From Oscillospiraceae bacterium (GTDB lineage Bacteria; Bacillota; Clostridia; Oscillospirales; Ruminococcaceae): DNA of 26,132 nt. Location: assembly GCA_020024185.1 (NCBI GenBank), contig JAHHUD010000016.1, positions 1-26,132 on the forward strand, written 5' to 3'. This document shows positions 7,776 through 16,832 of the stretch, piece by piece. The notes beneath the pieces are model-generated. The model did not search any database and was not told where the DNA came from. It saw only the letters and a list, made by a program, of their open reading frames with translations. Position numbers and translations under genes: made by a program. The first letter of the stretch is position 1; every line of letters starts with the position of its first letter.

Positions 7776-7799
7776 AGGAACAGAATAATCTGTTCCTTA
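7776..7799 (-). terminator. Rho-independent terminator after rsmG
   Basis: Perfect 10-bp inverted repeat AAGGAACAGA / TCTGTTCCTT with a 4-base loop; on the minus strand it is followed by seven T. It lies 17 bases past the rsmG stop and isolates noc, which must have its own promoter in the roughly 270 bases that follow. Confidence 0.92.
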
Positions 7800-7815
7800 A
7801 AACACTATATTACCA

Positions 7816-8514
7816 TTAAAGTGGGCTTTTATTTATTTTACCGCCATTTCGTGGATAAACTTTTGGAGTTTCTTTATCTTTTTTGCAAACTATAAGACAT
7901 CTTTTGCTTTCATCAGGAAGATTAAATTCGTTGATTTCAATAAAAGTTGCACCAAGTTTATTTATTGCATTTGTTGCAGGAGAAAGTTCTTTTTCACCAT
8001 CGCCTTTCATAGCAATAAAGTGTCCACCAACTTTCACAAGTGGTATACAGTATTCGCTTAAAATTCTCATATCTGCCACAGCTCTTGCAGTTGCAACATC
8101 ATATTGCTCACGAAAACCTTTTCTTGCTGCCTCTTCTGCCCTTTCTTTAACAACATTAGCCTTTATACCAATAGTGTCAAGAGCATATTGTAAAAAAGTA
8201 CAGCGTTTTCCGGTTGGTTCTATCATAGTAAGTTCAATTTCCGGTTTAAAAATCTTTGTTACAATACCCGGAAATCCTGCACCGGTGCCCACATCTACCA
8301 CTTTACCTTTTACAAGTGGATTTTTTGCAAATAATAAACTATCCAAAAAGTGTTTGTTTTCTATACCTTCTGGGTCTGTAATAGCAGTTAAATTCACTTT
8401 TTGATTATAATCCACCAAAATTTCTGCATATTTATCAAGCTGAACAAACTGTTGTTCTGTTATTTGTATATCATATTTTTTTAAAGTTTCAAAAAATCTG
8501 TTTTTATCTATCAT
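7816..8514 (-). CDS. rsmG: 16S rRNA (guanine527-N7)-methyltransferase RsmG
   Basis: Methylates G527 of 16S rRNA using S-adenosylmethionine; 232 aa, usual length. The SAM-binding loop is VDVGTGAGFPGI (about residues 87-98), followed by the acidic post-motif EPTGKRCTFLQ and the RAVADMRILSEYCIPLVK segment typical of GidB. GAGG lies just before the ATG. It begins 31 bases after mnmG ends with no terminator between, so it is the last gene of an mnmG-rsmG unit. Loss of RsmG is a known cause of low-level streptomycin resistance; nothing here suggests loss. Confidence 0.96.
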   Translation of the reverse strand: MIDKNRFFETLKKYDIQITEQQFVQLDKYAEILVDYNQKVNLTAITDPEGIENKHFLDSLLFAKNPLVKGKVVDVGTGAGFPGIVTKIFKPEIELTMIEPTGKRCTFLQYALDTIGIKANVVKERAEEAARKGFREQYDVATARAVADMRILSEYCIPLVKVGGHFIAMKGDGEKELSPATNAINKLGATFIEINEFNLPDESKRCLIVCKKDKETPKVYPRNGGKINKSPL

Positions 8515-8545
8515 AAACCCTCACAATTTGTCGATTTATCGTATT

Positions 8546-10411
8546 TTATATACCTCTGGCTTTCATTTCAAGCAATAAAGCAGAAATATCACTTGGGCTA
8601 ACACCTGGAATACGAGATGCCTGCCCAACATTTGCAGGTTTAACCTTAGCAAGCTTTTCTCTTGCCTCAAGACGAAGTCCTTTAAATTCAGAAAAATCAA
8701 TATTTTCAGGAATAACAGTATTTTCAAGTTTTTTCATTTGGTTTATCTGCTGTTCCTGTCTTTTGATATAACCTGCATATTTTATTTCAACTTCAACTTT
8801 TTCTTTTACAAAATTATCTATATTTTCGCCTTCACCGATAATATTTACTATATCATCATAAGAAATCTGTGGTCTTTTCAAAAATTCAGCAGCTTTTACA
8901 CCTGTACCAATTTCATCAAGACCTTTAGAAATCAATAAATCTTTAACCTGACTAGGTTTTAAAGTGATAGCAGAAAGTCTTTCAATTTCTTTTTCTTTGG
9001 CAGAAATAACTTTATTATAATGTTCCCATCTGTCATCAGTAACAAGGCCAATTTCTCTGCCGGTAGGCGTTAATCTCTCATCAGCATTATCTTGTCTTAA
9101 ATAAAGACGATATTCACTTCTGCTTGTCATCATTCTGTATGGGTCCATAACACCTTTTGTAATAAGGTCGTCAATAAGTGTGCCAATATATGATGATTGT
9201 CTAGAAAGAGTAAATTCTCCTTCTCCTTTTATTTTTCTTGCAGCATTAACCCCTGCAACAAGACCTTGTGCAGCTGCTTCTTCATATCCACTTGTACCAT
9301 TAAACTGACCAGCACCGTATAAATTTCCAAATTGTTTAAATTCCAAAGTGGCTTTTAAATCCAAAGGGTCACAGCAATCATACTCAATAGCATAAGCAGG
9401 TCTTGTAATTTCAAGATTTTCAAGACCTTTTATAGTCTTATAGAAAGCAACTTGAACATCTTCTGGCAAAGATGAACTCATGCCTTGTATATACATTTCG
9501 TCTGTATCAAGTCCACAAGGCTCAATAAATAGCTGATGGCGTTCTTTATCTGCAAAACGCATAACTTTATCTTCAATACTTGGGCAATATCTTGGCCCCA
9601 CGCCCTCAATTTTACCACCATAAAGAGGACTTCTATGTATATTATCCATAATAACTTTATGAGTTTCAGGGTTTGTATAAGAAATATGACAAGGTACAAT
9701 ATTTTTAATTTCGTGAGTTGTCATAAAGCTAAACGGTGCAGTTTGTTCATCACCTGGCTGTTCTTCAAGCACAGAAAAATCTATACTGCGTTTATTAACC
9801 CTTGCAGGTGTCCCTGTTTTAAATCTAACAAGCTTCATGCCGTTTTCTTTAAGACAGTCAGATAATTTAATAGCAGAGTGATGTCCGTCAGGGCCACTTA
9901 AATAGCTTGCATCACCCACAAATATTTTGCCTGTAAGATATGTACCGGTAGCAATAATAACAGCTTTTGCAGCATATTGAGTGCCAAGCTGAGTTTCAAT
10001 TCCGGTAACGCATTTGTTTTCATCAAATAAAATTTTACATACTTCTGCCTGTTTAAGTTCAAGATTTTCTTGTCTTTCAACAAGCTTTTTCATATATGTA
10101 GTATATTGTTGACGGTCACTCTGACATCTCAAAGAGTGTACAGCAGGGCCTTTGCCACGGTTTAACATTCTGGTTTGTATACTTGTTGCGTCTGCAGCAA
10201 CACCCATACAGCCTCCAAGAGCGTCAATTTCTCTAACAAGGTGACCTTTTGCAGTTCCCCCAATAGCAGGGTTACAAGGCATATTGCCCACTCCGTCTAA
10301 AGTTAAGGTAAAAAGAGCTGTTTTTACACCCAACCTTGCACTTGCCATAGCCGCCTCAATTCCGGCATGACCTGCACCTATTACTACAACATCATAATTT
10401 CCCAATACCAT
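8546..10411 (-). CDS. mnmG: tRNA uridine-5-carboxymethylaminomethyl modification enzyme MnmG (GidA)
   Basis: FAD- and NADH-dependent partner of MnmE that installs the carboxymethylaminomethyl group at wobble uridine 34. From the start at 10411 it is 621 aa, the family norm. The N-terminal dinucleotide-binding motif is VVVIGAGHAGIEAA; the GidA signatures are MPCNPAIGGTAKGHLVREID and GTYLTGKIFVG, and the C-terminus has ASRIPGVSPSDISALLLEMK, the helical domain that contacts MnmE and tRNA. A longer frame opens at 10462, but AGGAG sits between the two ATGs, favouring the shorter form. A hairpin and a likely promoter separate it from mnmE, so it may be read independently. Confidence 0.96.
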   Translation of the reverse strand: MVLGNYDVVVIGAGHAGIEAAMASARLGVKTALFTLTLDGVGNMPCNPAIGGTAKGHLVREIDALGGCMGVAADATSIQTRMLNRGKGPAVHSLRCQSDRQQYTTYMKKLVERQENLELKQAEVCKILFDENKCVTGIETQLGTQYAAKAVIIATGTYLTGKIFVGDASYLSGPDGHHSAIKLSDCLKENGMKLVRFKTGTPARVNKRSIDFSVLEEQPGDEQTAPFSFMTTHEIKNIVPCHISYTNPETHKVIMDNIHRSPLYGGKIEGVGPRYCPSIEDKVMRFADKERHQLFIEPCGLDTDEMYIQGMSSSLPEDVQVAFYKTIKGLENLEITRPAYAIEYDCCDPLDLKATLEFKQFGNLYGAGQFNGTSGYEEAAAQGLVAGVNAARKIKGEGEFTLSRQSSYIGTLIDDLITKGVMDPYRMMTSRSEYRLYLRQDNADERLTPTGREIGLVTDDRWEHYNKVISAKEKEIERLSAITLKPSQVKDLLISKGLDEIGTGVKAAEFLKRPQISYDDIVNIIGEGENIDNFVKEKVEVEIKYAGYIKRQEQQINQMKKLENTVIPENIDFSEFKGLRLEAREKLAKVKPANVGQASRIPGVSPSDISALLLEMKARGI

Positions 10412-10491
10412 AAAATCAGTTTCTCCTATTTGTTGTTTATATAAGTTTAAGCGTCTTAGCAATCCCTTTCACCGATTGTTTAGAACAATTT

Positions 10492-10520
10492 ATTATAAAA
10501 TAAATATAGTTATCTGTATA
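10492..10520 (-). promoter_or_regulatory. Possible promoter of mnmG-rsmG
   Basis: On the minus strand TATACA, 17 bases, TATAAT, in the 146-base gap upstream of mnmG. The -35 is weak and A/T richness makes chance matches likely. Confidence 0.35.
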
Positions 10521-10529
10521 TTTTTGTTT

Positions 10530-10552
10530 AAATATAACCATTAGTTATATTT
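10530..10552 (-). terminator. Weak hairpin just past mnmE
   Basis: A perfect 9-bp but A/T-rich inverted repeat (AAATATAAC / GTTATATTT, loop 5) starting 5 bases after the mnmE stop. The tail on the minus strand is only TTTAAAC, so termination would be partial at best. Confidence 0.35.
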
Positions 10553-10557
10553 TGACA

Positions 10558-11925
10558 TTATTTTCCGACACAGAATTTTGAGAACACTTCCCCAACAACT
10601 TCTTCACTTACATTTTCACCGGTAAGCTGATAAATTGAGTACAGTGCGTCATCAAGACAAACCCCCACAATATCAAGGCTCTGCCCCATATTAAATGCCT
10701 CAATTCCATCGCAAACAGCCTTATATGCGTCACGAACAGCTGCGAATTGTCTTTCATTTACAACAGTTGCAACTTGACTGTCAATGTGTGTAAGATTAAG
10801 CACTTCAAGAACCGTATTCTCAAATTCTTTTGACATATAAAAATCTTTAGCAGTAATATACAAAATTCTCTTAAAGCAGTTTTCTACTTGAGAAACATCA
10901 AATTTCTGCTCAAGGTCTTGCTTATTGATAATAGCAATACTGTTGTTATCTCTGCATTTTTCAGCAAGTTCAATATCTTCTGGTGTAATATCTTTACTTC
11001 CGTCAAAGACACAGAACACAAGCTGAGCATCTTTAAGACGGTCTATACTTCTTTGTATACCCATAGCCTCAACAATATCGTCAGTCTGTCTTATACCGGC
11101 AGTGTCCTGCAAAATAAGGTTTATCCCACCCAAAATAACTTCCTGTTCAACAACATCTCTTGTTGTTCCGGCAATTTCCGTAACAATTGCCTTTTCAAAA
11201 CCGGAAAGTGCGTTTAGCAAAGTTGATTTACCAACATTTGGTTTGCCAACAATGGCAGTTTTAACGCCATTTTTTATCTTTGCCCCTGCATCATATCCGT
11301 CAATAAGCTTTTTAAGGTCATTTTCAGCTTTTTTGAGTATATTTTCTATTTCCTCATCAGTAACTTCCTCAACGGCTTCTTCAGGAAAATCAGTATAAGC
11401 AGTGATATGACCTACCAAAACAAGCAAATTATCTCTAACTGCTTGAGCTTTTTTATAAAGGTGACCTTCCAAAGCACTTTTTGCAGCTGTAAGAGCCTGA
11501 GAAGATGTGGCGTTAATCATTTCTATAACAGCTTCAGCCTGAGTAATAGACATTTTGCCGTTTAAGAAAGCACGTTTTGTAAATTCTCCGGCTTGTGCAG
11601 GCACAGCCCCCGCTTCATAACAGGCTTTTAATAGCTGGTCTGCAATTGCAACCCCACCGTGACAGCTTATCTCAACAACATTTTCACCGGTATAACTTTT
11701 TGGAGCCGCAAAAAATAAAGCAACTGCCTGGTCAATTTCCACACCATTACGATAAAAATGTCCAAATAATGCAGAATAACCTTTTTGTTTTTCCACATCT
11801 TTATTTTTATTTATCGGTATAAAAATTTTTTTTGCAACGCTGAACGCATCATCACCTGATATTCTCACAACACAAAGAGAAGATTTTCCCACTGCTGTTG
11901 CCATTGCTGCAATACAATTACTCAT
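10558..11925 (-). CDS. mnmE: tRNA modification GTPase MnmE (TrmE)
   Basis: GTPase that works with MnmG on wobble uridine 34 of several tRNAs; 455 aa, normal length. The N-terminal tetrahydrofolate-binding domain holds SCHGG and EFTKRAFLNGKM. The inserted Ras-like G domain has the P-loop GKPNVGKS (227-234), DTAGIRQ (G3) and NKQD (G4). The invariant C-terminal motif is FCVGK, whose cysteine is needed for activity. AAAGGTGA precedes the ATG and an extended -10 promoter lies about 60 bases upstream. In many Firmicutes mnmE follows jag directly; here it does not, and instead faces uppP divergently. Confidence 0.97.
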   Translation of the reverse strand: MSNCIAAMATAVGKSSLCVVRISGDDAFSVAKKIFIPINKNKDVEKQKGYSALFGHFYRNGVEIDQAVALFFAAPKSYTGENVVEISCHGGVAIADQLLKACYEAGAVPAQAGEFTKRAFLNGKMSITQAEAVIEMINATSSQALTAAKSALEGHLYKKAQAVRDNLLVLVGHITAYTDFPEEAVEEVTDEEIENILKKAENDLKKLIDGYDAGAKIKNGVKTAIVGKPNVGKSTLLNALSGFEKAIVTEIAGTTRDVVEQEVILGGINLILQDTAGIRQTDDIVEAMGIQRSIDRLKDAQLVFCVFDGSKDITPEDIELAEKCRDNNSIAIINKQDLEQKFDVSQVENCFKRILYITAKDFYMSKEFENTVLEVLNLTHIDSQVATVVNERQFAAVRDAYKAVCDGIEAFNMGQSLDIVGVCLDDALYSIYQLTGENVSEEVVGEVFSKFCVGK

Positions 11926-11984
11926 AAAATCACCTTTAAAATTATATACTTAAATAGATAGATTACATACTTTTCTAACATATT

Positions 11985-12013
11985 ATTATATCATAGTAAA
12001 AGATATAAATAAA
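11985..12013 (-). promoter_or_regulatory. Putative mnmE promoter (extended -10)
   Basis: Minus strand: TTTATT, 17 bases, TATAAT preceded by TGA. It is 60 bases upstream of mnmE and back to back with the uppP promoter. Confidence 0.5.
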
Positions 12014-12034
12014 GCAAAAATATAATTTTATTAT

Positions 12035-12063
12035 TTGTAAAAAATTAGATAATGTGATAAAAT
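12035..12063 (+). promoter_or_regulatory. Putative uppP promoter (extended -10)
   Basis: Plus strand: TTGTAA, 17 bases, TAAAAT preceded by TGA, about 40 bases upstream of the uppP ATG. It has the same architecture as the candidate dnaA promoter. Confidence 0.55.
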
Positions 12064-12104
12064 ATACTCTATAATTAAATCAATTTATGTTAAGGAGCGC
12101 TATA

Positions 12105-12938
12105 ATGGAATTAAGCTTTATAGAAATTCTAAAAGTTATTTTTCTTGGCATTGTAGAAGGCATAACAGAATGGCTTCCAATTTCCAGCACAGGCCATATG
12201 CTTTTGGTTGATGAATTTTTGCAAATCAATGCCAGTGATGCTTTTAAAGAAATGTTTTTTGTGGTTATTCAACTTGGTGCAATTTTGGCAGTTGTTCTTA
12301 TCTTTTGGGATAAAATGTTTCCGTTTAATTTAAAGGACAAAAGCCGACCACTTATCAGAGTAAATATTTTTCAAATGTGGTTTAAAGTTGTAGTTGCCTG
12401 TATCCCTGGTGCAATTGTAACAATTCTTTTTGATGATTACATAGAAGCACATTTTCACACACCGCTTGTTATTGCAGCAACACTTATTATATACGGTATT
12501 GCATTTATCGTTGTTGAAAATATGAAAATTTATCCAACAACAAAAAAACTTTCTGATATAACATATAAGACAGCATTTATTATTGGTCTATTTCAAGTGT
12601 TATCAATAATACCTGGCACAAGCCGTTCAGGCAGTACAATTATCGGTGCATTACTTATAGGTGTAAGCCGTGTAGCAGCCGCAGAATTTACATTTTTTGT
12701 TGCAGTTCCGGTTATGTTTGGTTTAAGCTTTATAAAACTTATAAAATTTGGTTTTGCATTTACTGCTCCGGAAGTTATTATATTGCTTGTTGGCTGTTTA
12801 ACAGCATTTATTGTTTCACTTTTTGTTATCAAATTCCTTATGACCTATATCAAGAAAAAAGACTTTAAAGTATTTGGTTGGTACAGAATTATTCTTGGTT
12901 TGCTTGTTATAATTTACTTTGGATTTATGGCAGCATAG
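12105..12938 (+). CDS. uppP: Undecaprenyl-diphosphatase UppP (BacA)
   Basis: Integral membrane phosphatase that converts undecaprenyl pyrophosphate to the monophosphate lipid carrier for cell-wall synthesis; the BacA type can confer bacitracin tolerance. It is 277 aa with multiple hydrophobic spans. The two diagnostic motifs are EGITEWLPISSTGH (from about residue 18) and PGTSRSGST (about 172-180). The start at 12105 has AAGGAG 7 bases upstream; the longer frame from 12087 would begin inside that ribosome site. It is a single-gene unit with its own promoter and terminator. It lies on the plus strand, head-on to replication from the predicted origin. Confidence 0.96.
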   Translation: MELSFIEILKVIFLGIVEGITEWLPISSTGHMLLVDEFLQINASDAFKEMFFVVIQLGAILAVVLIFWDKMFPFNLKDKSRPLIRVNIFQMWFKVVVACIPGAIVTILFDDYIEAHFHTPLVIAATLIIYGIAFIVVENMKIYPTTKKLSDITYKTAFIIGLFQVLSIIPGTSRSGSTIIGALLIGVSRVAAAEFTFFVAVPVMFGLSFIKLIKFGFAFTAPEVIILLVGCLTAFIVSLFVIKFLMTYIKKKDFKVFGWYRIILGLLVIIYFGFMAA

Positions 12939-13303
12939 ACAAAATTTTTTTAGGCTTAATTAAAAAAATAAACCGTAAGATGTGAGCAAAAATCAATCTT
13001 ACGGTTTTTTATTTTGCCTATTTAGTATAATTTTTTTAATAAAATCATTAAAATTACTTAAAAAATAACCATTTTATATCTATTCATGTTATATTTGTAT
13101 AAATTATAACTGAATGTATATTTAGAATTTAAAATATATTTTTCCCGTCCAATATATTGAAAAATCAATAAATATATAGTATTGTATTCTTAAATAATAA
13201 ATATTTTATATCTATAAGTTCCTTAAAATCTATATTAAGATAATAAAATTTTTATATCGTCAATTACCACCAAACATAAAATTTAATTTAAGGGGTGTAA
13301 AAT
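12939..13303. other. Intergenic region between uppP and the lipoprotein gene
   Basis: 365 A/T-rich bases. It holds the uppP terminator at 12970-13007. A TTGAAA near 13158 followed 17 bases later by TATTGT is the best guess at a promoter for the lipoprotein, but it is weak. I see no RNA gene or further reading frame. Confidence 0.5.
12970..13007 (+). terminator. Rho-independent terminator after uppP
   Basis: Perfect 12-bp inverted repeat AAACCGTAAGAT / ATCTTACGGTTT with a 14-base loop, continuing into TTTATTTT on the plus strand, 31 bases past the uppP stop. Confidence 0.92.
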
Positions 13304-13918
13304 ATGAAAAAAACATCGCATAAAAAAGTTTATATTCTTTCTATAATTTTAGTTTTTATCTGCTCAATTATGTTTTCAGCTTGTGGTTTATCTAAAGAAG
13401 AGCAAGCCCTGTATGATGAAGTTTTAAATTTAAGTCTTGAACAAATTTCTCCTCAAAATTGGAAATATACCGGCAAAACTTATTCTTGGTCTTTAGAATC
13501 TCCAGACTATCATAACCAGTTTTTCTTTTATATTGATGAAGATATTTATGATGATTACAAATCCTATTGGCTTGAGGGAATACCAAAAGAAATGTATAAA
13601 AGGGGCTTTAACAATGATTTATATTTATACGGAGAATATGTGCAACATTGCATAAATATAACAAGCCATATTTATGATGAAGAATTTAATTTATTTGTAG
13701 ATTTATATGCCGGCAAAGATGCACCAAGGTTTAAAGTATCAATTTATGATAAATCTCTATTTTATATTTACACAAAACCACAACATAGTGATGGTTCAAT
13801 AATACGTGATAGTGGATATGATATTGATAGAGAAAGTTGTATTGCACAAATGTATTTTTACAAACAAAATGACGAATGGATAATGAAAGAAATTTCTGAA
13901 GATAATAAAGATAATTGA
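13304..13918 (+). CDS. Predicted lipoprotein of unknown function
   Basis: A 204-aa protein I do not recognise. The N-terminus is a lipoprotein signal: basic start MKKTSHKK, hydrophobic core, and lipobox FSAC at about residues 24-27, so the mature chain would be anchored outside the membrane by its cysteine. The rest is rich in Tyr, Asp, Phe and Ile with no repeats or catalytic motif visible. Part of it (YSWSLESPDYHNQFFFYIDEDI and later DEWIMKEIS) reads like beta-strand-rich globular protein. AAGGGGTG precedes the ATG. It is a lone gene with terminator-like hairpins downstream, head-on to replication, next to uppP. Lineage-specific accessory protein is the likely description. Confidence 0.82.
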   Translation: MKKTSHKKVYILSIILVFICSIMFSACGLSKEEQALYDEVLNLSLEQISPQNWKYTGKTYSWSLESPDYHNQFFFYIDEDIYDDYKSYWLEGIPKEMYKRGFNNDLYLYGEYVQHCINITSHIYDEEFNLFVDLYAGKDAPRFKVSIYDKSLFYIYTKPQHSDGSIIRDSGYDIDRESCIAQMYFYKQNDEWIMKEISEDNKDN

Positions 13919-14142
13919 TTATACTAATTTTACAAATTCTATATTAAGACAAACAATAACTTTTAATATAGATATTTATAAATAACAAAATACATATTTT
14001 AGTATTTGAATCACATAAATATACTTTTTATTTTCTGTCTTTAATTTAAAATTCTTTTGCCAATACTTTTTAGCTTAAAAAATAAATTTAATTATAATTA
14101 ACTTTAAACTGCAAAAGACAATGAGATTTATACATTTGTTAT

Positions 14143-14173
14143 TTATAATAAACAATTATTTTGTTTATTATAA
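14143..14173. repeat. 12-bp inverted repeat beside the gyrA terminator
   Basis: TTATAATAAACA and its exact reverse complement TGTTTATTATAA, separated by 7 bases. It contains almost no G/C and lacks a T-tract on either strand, so it is probably not a terminator by itself; it ends 4 bases from the next hairpin. Confidence 0.6.
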
Positions 14174-14177
14174 AACA

Positions 14178-14210
14178 AAATCCCCTAGTTTATTTTAAAC
14201 TAAGGGATTT
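14178..14210. terminator. Bidirectional terminator between the lipoprotein gene and gyrA
   Basis: A 15-bp stem with a 3-base loop and one non-Watson-Crick position, which becomes a G-U pair in minus-strand RNA. T-tracts lie on both sides (TTTTTT on plus, TTTTGTTTT on minus). It ends 13 bases past the gyrA stop and serves the convergent plus-strand gene too. Confidence 0.88.
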
Positions 14211-14223
14211 TTTATTTTAAAAA

Positions 14224-16725
14224 TTATTCTTCTATTGTTTGAATATTTTCTTCTGTGTTTTCGATATTTGAGCTTTGTGTTGTTTCAAACTCTTCATCTT
14301 CATCATCTTCTGTATCTTCACGCATAGTAGCTGCAAAAGTTACAACTTTATCATCTTCACCCACACGCATAACCTTAACACCACCGGCATAACGGCTCTG
14401 TAAGGCAATATCTTCAACATGAGTTCTTATAATAATACCGGAGTTGGAAATAAGGATTGCGTCCTCACCTTCATTAACAACTCTAACACCACAAACAAGA
14501 CCTGCTTTTTCTACATCGTAGTTTCTTACGCCTTTACCGCCTCTTGTCTGCAAGCGATATTCGCTCATATTTGTTCTTCTGCCTTTACCATCTTCAGTGA
14601 TTGTAAGCAACTGGCTTTCATCTCTAGCAATACCCATACCAACAACCTGGTCGCCTTCGCTGAGTTCAATTGCTTTAACACCTCTTGCACTTCTGCCAAC
14701 AACTCTTACATCAGTTTCTTTAAACTTAATTGCAATACCGTTTCTTGTAGCAACAATCAAATCATCTTCACCGCTTGTAATTCTTGTCCAAGCAAGAGTA
14801 TCCCCTTCATCAAGAGAAATAGAAATAAGTCCGGATTTTCTCACATTATTGTATTGATTAAGTGGAGTACGTTTGATTATACCGTTTCTTGTAACCATAA
14901 CCAAATAACCTTCACTATCACGAGGAACAGGTATAATAGTTGTAATCTTTTCATCAGGCTGAAGCTGAATAAGATTTATAATATTAACACCTCTTGCGTT
15001 ACGGCTTCCCTCAGGAATTTCATAACCTTTAAGACGGTAAACTCTGCCTTGGTCAGTGCCAAATAGAACAAAGTCATGAGTATTTGAAATAAATAGTTCT
15101 TGAACAAAGTCCTCATCACGTCTTGTCATGCCACTAACACCACGGCCACCACGTTTTTGTGCGTGATAAACAGTTTTTGGCTGACGTTTTACATATCCAA
15201 AGTTTGTATAAGTGAATACGCAGTCTTCTTCTGGGATAAGGTCTTCGATGTCAACTTCACCAGAAACATGAGCAATTTCAGTTCTTCTTTCATCTGCATA
15301 TTTTTCTTTAATTTCACAAACATCTGCTTTAACTTTTTCCAAAACCATGTGATGATTTGATAAAAACTCTTTATAATAAGCAATTTTTTCTGCAAGTTCA
15401 GCAAGTTCCTGTTCAATTTTTTCTCTTTCAAGACCTTGCAAACGTCTTAATTGCATATTCAAAATTGCATTTGCCTGAAGTTCAGACAAACCAAATCGTT
15501 CCATAAGTCTTTCTTTGGCGTCATCATAACTTGTACGGATAATATGGATAACTTCATCAATATTGTCAGATGCAATTTTTAACCCTTCAAGCAGATGTTC
15601 TCTTTCTTCTGCTTTTTTAAGGTCAAATTTAGTTCTTCTTTCCAAAATTTCGCATTGGAAATTAATATATTTCTGCAAGATTGTTTTAAGGTCCATAACC
15701 TTAGGCACACCTTCATCAAGAGCCAAAAGGTTTGCGCCAACAGTATCTTGAAGTTGTGTCAAAGAATACAAATGATTTAAAACAACCTGAGGATTTGCTT
15801 CTTTTTTAAGTTCAACAACAATGCGCATACCCTGTCTATCAGATTCATCACGAAGGTCAGAAATACCTTCGATACGTTTATCTTTAACAAGGTCAGCAAT
15901 TTTTTCAACCAACATAGCTTTATTAACCATGTATGGAATTTCGGTAATAATAATATGGTATCTTCCGTTTGGTTTTTCTTCAATGTTAGCACGTCCACGG
16001 AGAACAATTTTGCCTTTACCGGTAGCATAAGCACTTCTTATACCACTTCTGCCCATAATTATACCACCGGTTGGAAAGTCCGGTCCTTGTATAAATTCCA
16101 TAAGTTCAGCAAAATCTGCCTCTGGATAATCAATAAGATGATTTATAGCATCACAAACTTCACCAAGGTTATGAGGTGGAATATTTGTAGCCATACCAAC
16201 AGCGATACCAACAGCACCATTTACAAGAAAGTTTGGAATTCTTGCAGGCAAAACTGAAGGTTCAGTTTTTGTTTCATCAAAGTTTGGCACAAAATCAACA
16301 GTGTCTTTTTCGATGTCACGCAACATTTCATCAGAAATTCTTTTCATTCTTGCTTCTGTATAACGATAAGCAGCAGCAGGGTCACCGTCAACAGAACCAA
16401 AGTTACCTTGACCGTCAATAAGAGGGTATCTTAAAGAGAAATTTTGAGCAAGACGAACCATAGCCTCATAAACAGAAGAGTCACCATGAGGGTGATAAGA
16501 ACCCAACACAGCACCAACTGTTTCAGCTGATTTTCTGTATTCATGAGAAGCGTCCAGATTTTTTTCATACATAGTGTATAAAATTCTTCTGTGAACAGGC
16601 TTAAGCCCATCACGCACATCTGGCAACGCACGAGAAACTATAACAGACATAGAATAGTCCAAAAAGCTTTTTTTCATTTCTTTTTCTATGTCTACATCAA
16701 GATATTTTGTATTATCCTGTATCAT
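14224..16725 (-). CDS. gyrA: DNA gyrase subunit A
   Basis: DNA-cleaving subunit of gyrase, which introduces negative supercoils; 833 aa. The breakage-reunion domain carries the catalytic tyrosine in AAYRYTEARM (Tyr122). The quinolone-resistance region reads HPHGDSSVYEAM, with Ser83 and Glu87 in E. coli numbering, the usual susceptible residues of Gram-positive enzymes. The C-terminal beta-pinwheel has the GyrA box QKRGGRGV near residue 530 and repeat blade motifs such as TRGGKGV, confirming gyrase rather than topoisomerase IV. The tail is very acidic (EDTEDDEDEEFE). AAGGAG precedes the ATG. It is separated from gyrB by one small gene. Confidence 0.98.
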   Translation of the reverse strand: MIQDNTKYLDVDIEKEMKKSFLDYSMSVIVSRALPDVRDGLKPVHRRILYTMYEKNLDASHEYRKSAETVGAVLGSYHPHGDSSVYEAMVRLAQNFSLRYPLIDGQGNFGSVDGDPAAAYRYTEARMKRISDEMLRDIEKDTVDFVPNFDETKTEPSVLPARIPNFLVNGAVGIAVGMATNIPPHNLGEVCDAINHLIDYPEADFAELMEFIQGPDFPTGGIIMGRSGIRSAYATGKGKIVLRGRANIEEKPNGRYHIIITEIPYMVNKAMLVEKIADLVKDKRIEGISDLRDESDRQGMRIVVELKKEANPQVVLNHLYSLTQLQDTVGANLLALDEGVPKVMDLKTILQKYINFQCEILERRTKFDLKKAEEREHLLEGLKIASDNIDEVIHIIRTSYDDAKERLMERFGLSELQANAILNMQLRRLQGLEREKIEQELAELAEKIAYYKEFLSNHHMVLEKVKADVCEIKEKYADERRTEIAHVSGEVDIEDLIPEEDCVFTYTNFGYVKRQPKTVYHAQKRGGRGVSGMTRRDEDFVQELFISNTHDFVLFGTDQGRVYRLKGYEIPEGSRNARGVNIINLIQLQPDEKITTIIPVPRDSEGYLVMVTRNGIIKRTPLNQYNNVRKSGLISISLDEGDTLAWTRITSGEDDLIVATRNGIAIKFKETDVRVVGRSARGVKAIELSEGDQVVGMGIARDESQLLTITEDGKGRRTNMSEYRLQTRGGKGVRNYDVEKAGLVCGVRVVNEGEDAILISNSGIIIRTHVEDIALQSRYAGGVKVMRVGEDDKVVTFAATMREDTEDDEDEEFETTQSSNIENTEENIQTIEE

Positions 16726-16832
16726 TTATATACTCCTTGTTTTCTATAAACAACCTTAAAATTAGGCAAATTTATTGATTTTATATACAAAATGTAATTA
16801 AAATAAAATATATTACAAATTTCACGCTATAT

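Larger units (their letters stand above)
13919..14223. other. Intergenic region between convergent lipoprotein gene and gyrA
   Basis: 305 A/T-rich bases with no reading frame of note. The right half carries two neighbouring hairpins, an A/T-only stem at 14143-14173 and a G/C-containing bidirectional terminator at 14178-14210. Confidence 0.6.
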
